NCBI GenBank assembly: GCA_013822285.1
Contig: PNKF01000003.1
Span: 1-42,892, forward strand
Origin: Gemmatimonas sp.
GTDB lineage: Bacteria; Gemmatimonadota; Gemmatimonadetes; Gemmatimonadales; Gemmatimonadaceae
Length of the DNA: 42,892 nucleotides
Direction of reading: 5' to 3'
The notes under the pieces were generated by a model. The model searched no databases. It worked only from the letters and a program-made list of their open reading frames with translations, and had not been told where the DNA came from. Shown piece after piece: positions 31,040-40,805 of the stretch (position 1 is its first letter; every line of letters starts with the position of its first letter). A program made the translations under genes and the position numbers.

Positions 31040-31437
31040 GGGAGCGGGCGGCGGCGAGGCGTGAAGAAAGGAATCAGGCGGACGGCGAGGACACCGAGGA
31101 CGGCGCCGCAGGTATCCGCAATCCAGTCGGGGAAGCTCATGGAACGACCGGGAATGAAGCTCTGGTGCCATTCGTCGACGGCACCGAGCGCGGAGACACT
31201 GAGGATCACAGCGAAGGCGGTCCCCAAGCGGAGTGGCGACAAGGTGGCGCGCAGCGACAGGGCCGCGAGAATCGCGTATGCGCTGAAGTGAGCGACCTTG
31301 TCGAGGCCGAGGCCATCGGGACCAAGCACGAGCTTGGGCCACGAGGTGCCGACAAGGACAATCGCCAACCAGAGGACAGGAGGGGTCCAGCGGGCCGCGG
31401 CGCCAGGCACCGCGGCAGGGGGACTCGCATCAGGCAT
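31036..31437 (-). CDS. VanZ family membrane protein
   Basis: LDKVAHFSAYAILAALS...GAVDEWHQSFIPGRSMSFPDWIADTCGAVLG is the VanZ signature. The longer ORF upstream is antisense to rlmN and rejected. Confidence 0.9.
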   Translation of the reverse strand: MPDASPPAAVPGAAARWTPPVLWLAIVLVGTSWPKLVLGPDGLGLDKVAHFSAYAILAALSLRATLSPLRLGTAFAVILSVSALGAVDEWHQSFIPGRSMSFPDWIADTCGAVLGVLAVRLIPFFTPRRRPLP

Positions 31438-31487
31438 TGAGGGCGTAAATCTAACTCCCACAGCGACTTGGTGGAAGTCACCGCGCG

Positions 31488-31516
31488 TTGCGTCCCGTAC
31501 CGAAATCGGGTACTCT
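31488..31516 (+). promoter_or_regulatory. Candidate rlmN promoter
   Basis: TTGCGT (31488-31493), 17-nt spacer, TACTCT (31511-31516), ATG at 31522. Confidence 0.55.
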
Positions 31517-31521
31517 GCAAC

Positions 31522-32595
31522 ATGCTGAATTTGCTCGACTTGGCCCCTGCCGACGCGGAACGCAGCCTCCGCGAGTTTGCCGTTGCCCACGGGGAGAAGC
31601 CCTTCCGCGGCAGCCAGGTCCTGCCGCACCTCTGGCAGAAGCCGGTGGCCAGCTTCGAGCAGATGACCGACCTGCCGAAGGCCTTCCGCGAACTCCTCGC
31701 GCAGCACTTCACGCTGCCCCGCATGGAGCTGCTCACCGAGCAGAAATCCGTGGACGGCACGCGCAAGTTCCTGTTCAAGCTCGACGACGGCCAGAGCATC
31801 GAGACGGTCGCGATTCCCGACGGCGACCGCATGACCTTCTGCATCTCCTCGCAGGTGGGCTGCGCCCTCAAGTGCGCGTTCTGCGCGACGGGCGTGATGG
31901 GCTTCGCGCGCAATCTCTCCGTGAGCGAGATCGCCGGGCAGGTGCGCGAGCTGGCCTTGCTCGATCCACCGGTACGGGCGACGAACATCGTCTTCATGGG
32001 CATGGGCGAGCCGCTCATGAACTGGAAGGCCGTCGAGCAGGTGCTGACGATCCTCAACGATCCCAAGGGCTTCGGCATCGGCGCGCGACACATCACGGTC
32101 TCCACGGTCGGCGTGCTGCCGGGCATCATCGCGCTCGGCCAACGCAAGGAGCAGTTCCGGCTCGCGCTCTCGATCCACGCACCCAGCGACGAGCTGCGTG
32201 GCACGCTCATGCCGGTGAACATCAAGTATCCGCTGGCCGACGTCATCCAGGCCGCGGCGGAGTTCGATCGCCGCGTGACCTTCGAGTACGTCATGTTGGG
32301 CGGCGTGAACGACAAGCCAGAGCATGCCGATCAGCTGGCGAAGCTCGCGCGCGAGTGCGGCGCCTTTGTCAATCTCATCCCGCTGCACCCCGGAGGCTCG
32401 ATGGGCTTCACGCCGACGCCGCCGAATGAGATCGCGAAGTTCGCGCGTCGCATTCGCGATCGCGGTGTCGAGGTGGCCATCCGGAAGAGCCGCGGCATGG
32501 ACATCGCCGCCGCCTGCGGCCAGCTACGGGTGGAACGTCTCCGCCGGCGGTCGCCAGGCGCGTCCGAGCACGACAGTCAGGTCGAGGTAGCGTGA
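31522..32595 (+). CDS. rlmN: 23S rRNA (adenine2503-C2)-methyltransferase RlmN (radical SAM)
   Basis: SSQVGCALKCAFCATGVMGFARNLSVSEIAGQV, NIVFMGMGEPLMNWKAV, STVGVLPGI, LSIHAPSDELR, IRKSRGMDIAAACGQL. Confidence 0.96.
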   Translation: MLNLLDLAPADAERSLREFAVAHGEKPFRGSQVLPHLWQKPVASFEQMTDLPKAFRELLAQHFTLPRMELLTEQKSVDGTRKFLFKLDDGQSIETVAIPDGDRMTFCISSQVGCALKCAFCATGVMGFARNLSVSEIAGQVRELALLDPPVRATNIVFMGMGEPLMNWKAVEQVLTILNDPKGFGIGARHITVSTVGVLPGIIALGQRKEQFRLALSIHAPSDELRGTLMPVNIKYPLADVIQAAAEFDRRVTFEYVMLGGVNDKPEHADQLAKLARECGAFVNLIPLHPGGSMGFTPTPPNEIAKFARRIRDRGVEVAIRKSRGMDIAAACGQLRVERLRRRSPGASEHDSQVEVA

Positions 32596-32964
32596 GCTGT
32601 CAGGGCGCGCGACGACGCGCGCCCCGCCGAGTCCCTGCGCGGCCAGTTCGCCCCAGTCCATGCGGCCACTGTGCACGTAGACCACGCTCGAGTCGACCTT
32701 CTCGCTGCTGTTGCCCGTCCCGACCACATCGAAGCCGAGGTCCCGCAGCGCGAAGGTGCCGCGGCGCGCGAGGCCACGGATATCGGTGCCGTTCAGCACT
32801 TCGACCTTGATGCGCACGGAGTCCGCCACCAGCCGCGTGACGCGCGCATTCGGTGTCATGCTTGTCGAGGCGGCTGTCGTGGGCTTGGCGTAGCGCCAGA
32901 GCGCGACGCCCAACCCGACCAGGGCGATCGCGAGCAGCAACCAGCGCCCGCGGATGCGCCTCAC
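32524..32964 (-). CDS. Membrane-anchored LytR C-terminal-domain (LytR_C) protein
   Basis: N-terminal TM; VKVEVLNGTDIRGLARRGTFALRDLGFDVVGTGNSSEKVDSSVVYVHSG...LTVVLG. GTG start at 32964 overlaps the upstream stop. Confidence 0.82.
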   Translation of the reverse strand: MRRIRGRWLLLAIALVGLGVALWRYAKPTTAASTSMTPNARVTRLVADSVRIKVEVLNGTDIRGLARRGTFALRDLGFDVVGTGNSSEKVDSSVVYVHSGRMDWGELAAQGLGGARVVARPDSSRYLDLTVVLGRAWRPPAETFHP

Positions 32965-33497
32965 CGGACCAGATTCCACAGCGCGACCGTTTCGGGGAAC
33001 AGCGCCTTCCCTTCCCGCAGCGTCCACTCGATGCGCATGCGCACGACCTGACGGAACACGCCGTCGAAGTCATGGACGAGGTGGTCGGCGAGGAAGGCAC
33101 GATCCGCCCGCGCGAACTGGCGACCTGGCTCGAGGAAGTCGGCCATGTACAGCGCGCGGCCGACGCGCGTCCAGCCCGCGAAGCCGACGGTGTGCCAGCG
33201 AATGGCGTCGAGCAGCTCCGTGCGCCGCTCGCCCTCCCGCGCCAGCCGCAGCGCAGCGGCCGGGCCATGCAAGGTCTCGACCGGCCGGTCGGGCTCAGCC
33301 GCCAAGGCGCGCAGCGTGTCGGCCGAGGCATCACGCAACGCATCGTGCCAGCGTCCGGCGTCGTGCCAGGCCTGCGCCTCCGCCGCGTCGAGCTTGAGCT
33401 GCACGGCCCAACGATCCAACAACGCCGTCACACGGGCGATGTGTGCGCGGCGCTTCTCGCCGACTTCGGCCCAAGCGGGCAATACGGGTTCGCTCAT
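32961..33497 (-). CDS. yqeK: HD-domain protein, YqeK-like (putative dinucleoside polyphosphate hydrolase)
   Basis: [63 protein letters not shown] follow the YqeK pattern. Confidence 0.75.
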   Translation of the reverse strand: MSEPVLPAWAEVGEKRRAHIARVTALLDRWAVQLKLDAAEAQAWHDAGRWHDALRDASADTLRALAAEPDRPVETLHGPAAALRLAREGERRTELLDAIRWHTVGFAGWTRVGRALYMADFLEPGRQFARADRAFLADHLVHDFDGVFRQVVRMRIEWTLREGKALFPETVALWNLVR

Positions 33498-35569
33498 GCA
33501 GTTCTCGTCACGCGCTGCGTCAAGACGGCGAGCGCGCTCACGACGTCACGCAGCTCCGTCGTCGCCCGCTCGAGGCTACGCAGCGCATCGGCCTGGCCGG
33601 CGACCGAGGCGCTCACGCTCGCAAGCCCGTCGCGATTGCGCGCGACGATCGCCTCGAGGCGCGTCAAGCGCTCGCGCATGCGCTCGACGTCGCGCCGCTG
33701 CTCCTCGGCGCTCCCGGCGATGCGGGCCGCATTCACGGCCGCGCCGGCCGTGCCCTCGACAATGCGCCCCAGTGCCTCGCGCGATCCCGCACTGCGCAGC
33801 TCTGCGTCTCCGACCAGCGACTCTCCGCGCGCCATCAGCTGTGCGGTCTGTTGCATCTGGTCCTCGAAGCCCTTGAGCGCGCGCTGGGCCTCGTCCGCCG
33901 CACGGCCGCTCTCGTCGGCGAGCGCCCGCACTTCTTCGGCGACGACGGCAAAGCCACGCCCCTCGTGCCCCGCACGCGCGGCTTCGATCGCCGCGTTGAG
34001 CGCCAACAGGTTGGTCTGCACCGCGAGTTCGCGAATCACCGTGATGAAGCCGGTGACCTCGCGCATGGTCTCGCCCAGCGTCGTCACGCGCGCGGCGCTC
34101 TCGGCGGTGAAGCCCTTCGCGTCGAGCAGCTGCTGCAATGCGCCCTCCACCGCCGAGCGATTCTCGGCGGCCACGGCCGACGCCTGGCGGGTGCCATCGT
34201 GCGCCGCGCCAGCATCGCTGGCTACGGCCCGCGTGCGCTCGGTCAGCGCGCGCATGCTCGCGAGCCCCTGCGCGAGTTGCTCATTCTCTTCCTGCAATCC
34301 ACGCTCGATCTCCGCGACCGCGCGCACGACGCCATCACCGCCGCCGCGCAAGGCTCGCGCAGACTCCGTGAGCGTGGCGACCTCCTGCGTGAGACGCTCG
34401 ACCGTCGCCACCAGCGGTGCGCGCAGGTCCATGAGGTGCAGCGTCGTTGCCAACTGCTGCGCGACGCGCTTGAGCAACACGCCCTCCTTCGGGCCATAGG
34501 CGCCGCGCTTCGGCGTGTCGAGCTCGATCAGGCCGATGAGACGATCCCCGAAGGTCAGCGGTGCCACCGCGCGCGAGGCCGCGTCGGCCCGCGCGCGCTC
34601 CACACGTTCATCGCGGTTGGCATCGGACAGCAGCATGACGTCGCGCGATTCCAACGCCTCCGCGCGGAGGCGCTCGCCATCGCGCGGCGCAGGCTCAGGC
34701 TCGGCCAGGAATCCCGCGCCCGTGCGGTAGATCACCGTCGCCTGACGACCGTCCCAGCGCAGCACGCGCAGCTCCTTCCATTCCAGCAAGCGATGAGCCA
34801 TGCGCTCGAGCCGCCCGATCGCCGAACCGATGGTGGCGTCGGCCGCCACCGCGGCTTCCATCGCCAGCACCGTGTTCAGCTCTTCCGCCGCGATGCTCTC
34901 TTCGAGGATGCGCTTGAGCAGCAACCCGGCAAAGCCGAGCATGACGCCGACCAAGACGACGCCCACGGGCTCCAACGTCGCGATGGCCGCCAGCATCGCG
35001 ACCAGCACGAAGGTGCTCGCGCCAAGTCCGATCACTTCGTAGCGCAGGATCAGCGAACGCTCTTCGGGCGAGAGCTTGTCGCGCACGATCAGCGAGAGGT
35101 ACTGCAGCGAGCGCGCCAGCGCGAAGTGGATGATGACGAAGACGGCGATCGCCGGCGCTTCGCCGAGCAGGCCCTCGGCACCGCTTGCCATCGGCCCTCG
35201 CGCCCAGGCATACCACCCGAAGGCGGCGAGCAGCGCCAACGACTCACGCGAGGCATTGATCCATGCCGGAAGCGCGCCCCGGCCGAGCAGCACACCATCA
35301 GCCAGCATTACGCCCACGGCGACCGCCAGCGCTGCGGTGGCGGGACCGGCCAGCAGGGCCCCGCCAACGGCGACCATGCCAAGCACACCAACGAAGGTGA
35401 ACTTCGTGACCGGGAGGTGGAAGCGTCGCGCCAGCGTCGCCGCGACGATCAATCCAAGCGTGATGATCGGGTGTTGCCACCAGCGCGCGTCGAGCACGCA
35501 GGCCAGCAGCACGGCAATCGTGCCGAGCGGCGGCGTCGTCGTCCGATAGACGACGATCGCGTTGATCAC
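33494..35569 (-). CDS. Methyl-accepting chemotaxis-like signalling protein: multi-TM sensor + GAF-like domain + MCP signalling domain
   Basis: C-terminal [44 protein letters not shown]; preceding GAF-like [40 protein letters not shown]; several N-terminal TM helices. Confidence 0.88.
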   Translation of the reverse strand: MINAIVVYRTTTPPLGTIAVLLACVLDARWWQHPIITLGLIVAATLARRFHLPVTKFTFVGVLGMVAVGGALLAGPATAALAVAVGVMLADGVLLGRGALPAWINASRESLALLAAFGWYAWARGPMASGAEGLLGEAPAIAVFVIIHFALARSLQYLSLIVRDKLSPEERSLILRYEVIGLGASTFVLVAMLAAIATLEPVGVVLVGVMLGFAGLLLKRILEESIAAEELNTVLAMEAAVAADATIGSAIGRLERMAHRLLEWKELRVLRWDGRQATVIYRTGAGFLAEPEPAPRDGERLRAEALESRDVMLLSDANRDERVERARADAASRAVAPLTFGDRLIGLIELDTPKRGAYGPKEGVLLKRVAQQLATTLHLMDLRAPLVATVERLTQEVATLTESARALRGGGDGVVRAVAEIERGLQEENEQLAQGLASMRALTERTRAVASDAGAAHDGTRQASAVAAENRSAVEGALQQLLDAKGFTAESAARVTTLGETMREVTGFITVIRELAVQTNLLALNAAIEAARAGHEGRGFAVVAEEVRALADESGRAADEAQRALKGFEDQMQQTAQLMARGESLVGDAELRSAGSREALGRIVEGTAGAAVNAARIAGSAEEQRRDVERMRERLTRLEAIVARNRDGLASVSASVAGQADALRSLERATTELRDVVSALAVLTQRVTRTA

Positions 35570-36336
35570 GGACGGTCCAATGCCGCGCGCATCTCGCGCA
35601 CCAACGCCAGCGCCGCATCGACGCCGCGCGTCTCGACCGCCTGCACCAGCGCCGAGCCGACCACGACGCCATCGGCCACATCGCCCACGGCGCGCACCTG
35701 CTCCGGCGTGGAGATGCCGAAGCCCACGCAGATCGGCAGGTCACAGACGGCACGCAGCTTCGCCACGCTCGCCGGCAGGTCGGTGGCCACGCCTTGGTGT
35801 ACGCCCGTCACGCCAAGCCGGCTGATGAGGTACACGAAGCCGCGTCCGTGCTTCACGATCTCGGCCATGCGCTGCTGCGGCGTCGTCGGGGCGACCAAGC
35901 GCACGAACTCCAGCGGACCGCTGCCGAGCCACGCCTCTCGCTCTGGATCGGCCCCCACCGGAAGATCCGTGACGAGCACGCCGCTGACGCCCGCGGCCTT
36001 GGCCCGCTGCAGCACGTCGGGGCCCGCCTTCATGAGCGGATTCAAGTACGAGAACAGCACCACCGGCGCCGTCGGTTTCGCCTCGGCGATGATGCCCAGC
36101 GCGCGCTCCAGGGTGACCCCCTGCTCCAAGGCCTTTTGCGAACTGCCTTGGATGATGGGCCCGTCGGCCAAGGGATCGGAGAACGGCACGCCCACTTCCA
36201 GCACGTCGCAACCTGCGGCGGGCAGCTCGCGGATGAGTCGCGCGGATTCGGCGGGCGTCGGGTGCCCAGCGGTCACATAACAGACGAGCGCACGGCGCCC
36301 TTCGGCGCGGAGCGCCCGCAAACGGTCAGTCAGCAC
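35566..36336 (-). CDS. trpA: Tryptophan synthase alpha subunit
   Basis: [70 protein letters not shown] start at 36336. Confidence 0.96.
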   Translation of the reverse strand: MLTDRLRALRAEGRRALVCYVTAGHPTPAESARLIRELPAAGCDVLEVGVPFSDPLADGPIIQGSSQKALEQGVTLERALGIIAEAKPTAPVVLFSYLNPLMKAGPDVLQRAKAAGVSGVLVTDLPVGADPEREAWLGSGPLEFVRLVAPTTPQQRMAEIVKHGRGFVYLISRLGVTGVHQGVATDLPASVAKLRAVCDLPICVGFGISTPEQVRAVGDVADGVVVGSALVQAVETRGVDAALALVREMRAALDRP

Positions 36337-36340
36337 TGTT

Positions 36341-37828
36341 TCAGACGAAGTAGTCGCCGACCTTGATGCCGTAGCGCTCGGGGTCGGCGGTCTTGATGAT
36401 GGACTTCTTGAAGTTCCCCGCCTCGTCCTTCTCGGCGAGGTCAAACAGGCGCCCGGGGTGCTCGATGTTGCCGAGGTCGTCGCTGATGAGCCGGACGATG
36501 GGCCGCGAGAGCATCTCGGGAATGGGATTCACGGCGTGCACGATGGCGAGCTCGAACGAGTCGAGCACGCAGAGCGAGCCCACGGGATAGATGCCGAGCA
36601 GCGCGACGAAGGCCTTCACCACCACCGGATCCATGCCGCGGCGGGGATTGTCGCGCATTTCCTGCAACACATTCGCCGGCGAGAGCGGCGTGGTGGTGTA
36701 CACGCGCCGCGACGTCGCGGCGTCGAAGGCGTCGGCCACCGCGACGATCTTGCTGTAGAAGGTCATCTCGGCGATGCGCAGCGAACGCGGATAGCCCGTG
36801 AGGTCGCGCTTCTGGTGGTGCTGGTAGGCCACCATCATCGAGCGATACGGGAACTCCGACTGCTCGCGCAACTGGAAAAGCGCGAGCACGCCGAGCCAGG
36901 GATGCGCCATCACGAGACGCCACTCGTCTTCGTCGAGCGCATCCGGCTTCTGGATGATGTCGATCGGCACGCGCGACTTGCCGATGTCATGGAACAGCGC
37001 CGTGAACCCGAGATCGTAGAGCTGCAGGCGGGTGAGGCCCAGGCGGCGACCCAGTGCGATGGAGAAGATCGCGACGTTCACGCAGTGCGTGAACGTGTAG
37101 TCGTCGTAGTCGCGGATGGTGGTCAGGCCCACCAGCGAGGTTTCGTCCGAAAGAATCTGGTCGACGATGCCCTGCACCACGCGCTTGATCTTCTTGACGT
37201 TGGGGCTCTGCCCCATGCGCACGGAGTTGAGCACTTCCTTCGTCGTCGTCACCGACTGCTGGTAGGTGCGCTTGGCGCGCTCCTTGGACTCGCCCTCGTC
37301 TTCGGGATTGTCATCGCTCTCCGGCGGCGGCGCGAGATCGAAGACATTGACGTTCGTCTCCGCGAGGCGCTGGTTGAGCAGGTCGAAGCGCTCACCCGCC
37401 GTCTTGCCCGGCGGATTGATGAGGAACGAGAGCAGCACCGTCCAGTCGCGGATCGTCGGGTGATCGACGAAGCGGATCTGGCCCACACCGGCGTCGCGAC
37501 AGCGATTCAGCAGGAACGAGAAGCTCGTGTAGTTGTCGAGGTCGAGCTTCATGCGGGTGGCGTTCAGGAACAAGAACTCGCCCGCGAGCCGGAACTCGCA
37601 CTCGCCGTCGCCGTCGATCAGCTCGGCCGAGAGCTTGGTGAGGTCCTCGAGGCCCTTCTGCACGACGGCATTCTCGAGGGGATACATCTTGAGATTGCGC
37701 AGCGCGACGTAGAACGACGTCACCCAGGTGCGGCCGATGCGGCGCACGGTGCCTTCCCCAAGGCCCACGGCGCCGATGGCCTGCGTGTTGCGCGCGACGC
37801 CGCTCAAGCGGTTGTCTGGGCCCGTCAC
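36341..37828 (-). CDS. HD-GYP-type phosphohydrolase domain protein
   Basis: FTHCVNVAIFSIALGRRLG, LFHDIGKSRVP, MAHPWLGV, YQHHQKRDLTGYP, VADAFDAATSRRVY. ATG overlaps the HEAT gene stop. Confidence 0.9.
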   Translation of the reverse strand: MTGPDNRLSGVARNTQAIGAVGLGEGTVRRIGRTWVTSFYVALRNLKMYPLENAVVQKGLEDLTKLSAELIDGDGECEFRLAGEFLFLNATRMKLDLDNYTSFSFLLNRCRDAGVGQIRFVDHPTIRDWTVLLSFLINPPGKTAGERFDLLNQRLAETNVNVFDLAPPPESDDNPEDEGESKERAKRTYQQSVTTTKEVLNSVRMGQSPNVKKIKRVVQGIVDQILSDETSLVGLTTIRDYDDYTFTHCVNVAIFSIALGRRLGLTRLQLYDLGFTALFHDIGKSRVPIDIIQKPDALDEDEWRLVMAHPWLGVLALFQLREQSEFPYRSMMVAYQHHQKRDLTGYPRSLRIAEMTFYSKIVAVADAFDAATSRRVYTTTPLSPANVLQEMRDNPRRGMDPVVVKAFVALLGIYPVGSLCVLDSFELAIVHAVNPIPEMLSRPIVRLISDDLGNIEHPGRLFDLAEKDEAGNFKKSIIKTADPERYGIKVGDYFV

Positions 37829-39612
37829 GAGGCGCTCCCCGCCGTCGGCCCGCGCAGGGCGCGCGTCACGGCATTGCGGACGATCACGTCCTTGTCACTC
37901 GCGGACTTCTGCAGCGTCGCGCGCGCGGCATCGCTATTGATGCGCCCCAACGCGACCGCCGCGCAGGCGCGGAGTTCGGGATCCTCCTTCTTGGCGAAGA
38001 GCCCGCCCTTCGCCGTGAGGATGGGATCGAGCACGGCGATGCCCGCGTCGCCGCAGATCGTGCCGAAGTACTCGAACAACGCGATGCGCTCGGTGCGGTC
38101 CATGTCCTTCGTGCGGCCATCGGTGATGATCGCCTGCACCTTCTGCATTGCGGGGCGATGCGTGCGTGCCGTGAGGGCGCGGATCACCGTGAGGCGAATG
38201 TCGCGCTCAGGATCGTTGAGCGCCGCTTCCAGCGCACTCAAGGCACCCGGCGAGCCGATGTCCATCAGCGCCGTCACGCAGGCGGCGCGCACGGGACGTT
38301 CGACGCCGCTGGCCAAGACATCGCCCAGCGACGGCACGGCGGAGGCGGTGCGCATGGCACCGGCGCGACGGATGGCTTCGCGCGCCACGGACGTCTTCGC
38401 GTCCTTCACGAGGCGCACCAGCTCGCTGGTGTTCGACTGCGCCAGCCGCTCGGCGCTGGCTTCGAGCAGCGGCTTGAGCTCGGTGTTCTGGCTGCGATCG
38501 ATGAAGTCGAGGATCGTTCCCAGCGCGGTCGGCTTGAGCTGCGCGAAGAGCTGCGTCAGGTCTTCCTTGGCCGGCAGCCGGGTGGATTCCTCGAGCGCCT
38601 GGATCATCTGGCTCAAGGCATCGGGATGCGAGAGGCGGTCGGCCAACTTGCCGAGGCGATCGCGCTCCTGCGGACGCACCTCGCGGGCGCGTTGCATCGT
38701 GCCTTCGATCTCCTTGAGCAGGTATGCCACGTTGCTGAACTGCCCCGCCGCCAGCATGTGGATGACCAAGGCCTCGAGGTCGCCGACGATCTCTTCACGG
38801 ACCAGCGCGTCGACTTGCAGTTCGAAGATGTCGAGCAGCGCCTGCAACACCAGCTTGCGCAGGTCGAGCGAATACTCACGCTCGGTCTCCTGCCGGAGAT
38901 ACTCGATTTCGTTCGGATCGAGGAAGTACAGCGTCGCGTCGAAGTCGTCCATCGAGACGATGCCCGGCGGACGCGGAGGCTTGGCACCATCACCCGCCTT
39001 GCCCTGCTCCTCCGTGGTCTCTTCCTGTCCCTCGTCGATCGCCTGCTTGGCTTCTTGAATCGCCTGCGTCGGCGGCTCGAAGGCCGCACCCGCGGGCGCC
39101 GGCCAGCGGCCCGGGTTGGCATCCGGGTCGAGCGGCGCTGCGGGGTCGTTGATCTCGACGTAGCGGTACTTCAAGCACTGGAAGTCCTGCTCCCAGAGCA
39201 AGGTCAGCAGGTCGTCCTCGTGCGGTTGCGCGTGCCGCACCTTCGGGATGATCGCGAGGAAGCGTTCCATCTCCTCGTCCTCGAAGCCCGGGAACCACAC
39301 GAGCTCGCGCAACCCGTCCTTGAACAGCAGCCACGGCAGCGAATCGCCGCCCTTTTCCGGATGCGAGTTGACGACGACGCCGTACCACTTGAGTTCGGTG
39401 TCCGTCACTTGCAGCACGAGACTCCCCATATGCTGCCACAGGGGCGCGATGGCCGCCTTGGCGGCCGCCATCGCCTTCTGATGCTGCGCGTTGTTCGGGA
39501 GGTAGAGCTGGAACGCCTTCATGGCCTTGTCGAAGACGCGCAGCGCGTCCTCTACGACCGCCGGCGGACATGGCGGGGCCTCGACGGTTTCCGCGGCTCC
39601 AGTGTCCGTCAC
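37825..39612 (-). CDS. HEAT-repeat domain protein
   Basis: C-terminal tandem helical repeats ([75 protein letters not shown]). Confidence 0.85.
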   Translation of the reverse strand: MTDTGAAETVEAPPCPPAVVEDALRVFDKAMKAFQLYLPNNAQHQKAMAAAKAAIAPLWQHMGSLVLQVTDTELKWYGVVVNSHPEKGGDSLPWLLFKDGLRELVWFPGFEDEEMERFLAIIPKVRHAQPHEDDLLTLLWEQDFQCLKYRYVEINDPAAPLDPDANPGRWPAPAGAAFEPPTQAIQEAKQAIDEGQEETTEEQGKAGDGAKPPRPPGIVSMDDFDATLYFLDPNEIEYLRQETEREYSLDLRKLVLQALLDIFELQVDALVREEIVGDLEALVIHMLAAGQFSNVAYLLKEIEGTMQRAREVRPQERDRLGKLADRLSHPDALSQMIQALEESTRLPAKEDLTQLFAQLKPTALGTILDFIDRSQNTELKPLLEASAERLAQSNTSELVRLVKDAKTSVAREAIRRAGAMRTASAVPSLGDVLASGVERPVRAACVTALMDIGSPGALSALEAALNDPERDIRLTVIRALTARTHRPAMQKVQAIITDGRTKDMDRTERIALFEYFGTICGDAGIAVLDPILTAKGGLFAKKEDPELRACAAVALGRINSDAARATLQKSASDKDVIVRNAVTRALRGPTAGSAS

Positions 39613-40805
39613 GCGTGCCGCACCCCACTCGAGAGCACTTCGGCCACCTGCGAGACATCCTTGTCACCGCGGCCGCTGACACAGAGCAGGATGCAGTCGT
39701 CGGACGCGAATCGGCCCGCCTGCTCGGCGATCCAGGCCACGGCATGCGAGGTCTCGAGCGCGGGAATGATGCCCTCGAGTCGGCTCAACAGTTCGAAGCC
39801 ACACAGCGCCGCGCCATCCGTGACCGCCACGTACTGCGCACGGCCGCTGTCGCGCAGGTACGAGTGCTCGGGACCCACACCCGGGTAATCGAGGCCGGCA
39901 GAGATGGAGTGCGCCGGATGCACCTGTCCGTCGTCATCCTGCAGCAAGTAGCTCAGCGTGCCGTGCAGCACGCCGGGTACCCCGTGCGACAGCGAGGCGG
40001 AATGACGGCCGGTATCGAGGCCCTCGCCCGCCGCTTCCACACCGACGAGCCGCACGGCGGCGTCCTCGACGAAGGCATGGAAGATGCCCATCGCATTGGA
40101 GCCGCCGCCCACGCAGGCCACCACATGGCTCGGCAGGCGTCCTGCCCGCTGCAGCATCTGCGCGCGCGCTTCGCGGCCGATGATCGCCTGGAAATCGCGC
40201 ACCATGCGCGGGTACGGCGCCGGCCCGACGACCGACCCGATGATGTAGTGCGAGTCTTCACAGGTGGCGACCCAATCGCGGATCGCCTCGGAGGTCGCAT
40301 CCTTGAGCGTGCGGGTTCCGGCCGTCACGGGCACGACCGTCGCGCCCATGAGGCGCATGCGGAAGACATTCAGCTGCTGCCGCCGCATGTCTTCTTCGCC
40401 CATGTAGACCACGCACTGCAGGCCGAGGCGCGCGCAGACAGTCGCCGTGGCGACCCCGTGCTGGCCAGCACCGGTCTCGGCGATGATGCGCTTCTTGCCC
40501 ATACGCTTGGCGAGCAGGGCTTGGGCCAGCGCGTTGTTGATCTTGTGCGCGCCCGTGTGGTTCAGGTCTTCGCGCTTGAGCCACACCGGCACGCCGACGC
40601 GGGCGCTCAAGTTCGGCGCCTCCGTCAGCGCCGACGGGCGTCCGACGTAGGTCTCGAGCATGTACGCGAGTTCGCCTGTGAAGGCCGGGTCCGCGAGCGC
40701 CTCCGCGAGCGCCACCTCGAGTTGGTCAAGCGCGGGCACAAGCGTCTCGGGGACGTATCGCCCCCCAAACGCGCCGAACCGATCCGTAGCGACCTGCTGC
40801 GTCAT
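39609..40805 (-). CDS. trpB: Tryptophan synthase beta subunit
   Basis: [78 protein letters not shown]. Confidence 0.97.
   Translation of the reverse strand: MTQQVATDRFGAFGGRYVPETLVPALDQLEVALAEALADPAFTGELAYMLETYVGRPSALTEAPNLSARVGVPVWLKREDLNHTGAHKINNALAQALLAKRMGKKRIIAETGAGQHGVATATVCARLGLQCVVYMGEEDMRRQQLNVFRMRLMGATVVPVTAGTRTLKDATSEAIRDWVATCEDSHYIIGSVVGPAPYPRMVRDFQAIIGREARAQMLQRAGRLPSHVVACVGGGSNAMGIFHAFVEDAAVRLVGVEAAGEGLDTGRHSASLSHGVPGVLHGTLSYLLQDDDGQVHPAHSISAGLDYPGVGPEHSYLRDSGRAQYVAVTDGAALCGFELLSRLEGIIPALETSHAVAWIAEQAGRFASDDCILLCVSGRGDKDVSQVAEVLSSGVRHA

Noticed and set aside
31438-32388. N-terminal 300+ aa extension of the VanZ ORF
   Set aside because: Antisense to rlmN; only the part from MPDASPPAA (31437) resembles VanZ.
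33443-36280. 945-aa plus-strand ORF
   Set aside because: Fully antisense to the MCP-like gene and trpA. Arg/His/Ala-rich shadow ORF of GC-rich coding DNA with no recognisable motif.
36458-39058. 866-aa plus-strand ORF
   Set aside because: Antisense shadow of the HD-GYP and HEAT genes; composition biased, no domain recognised.
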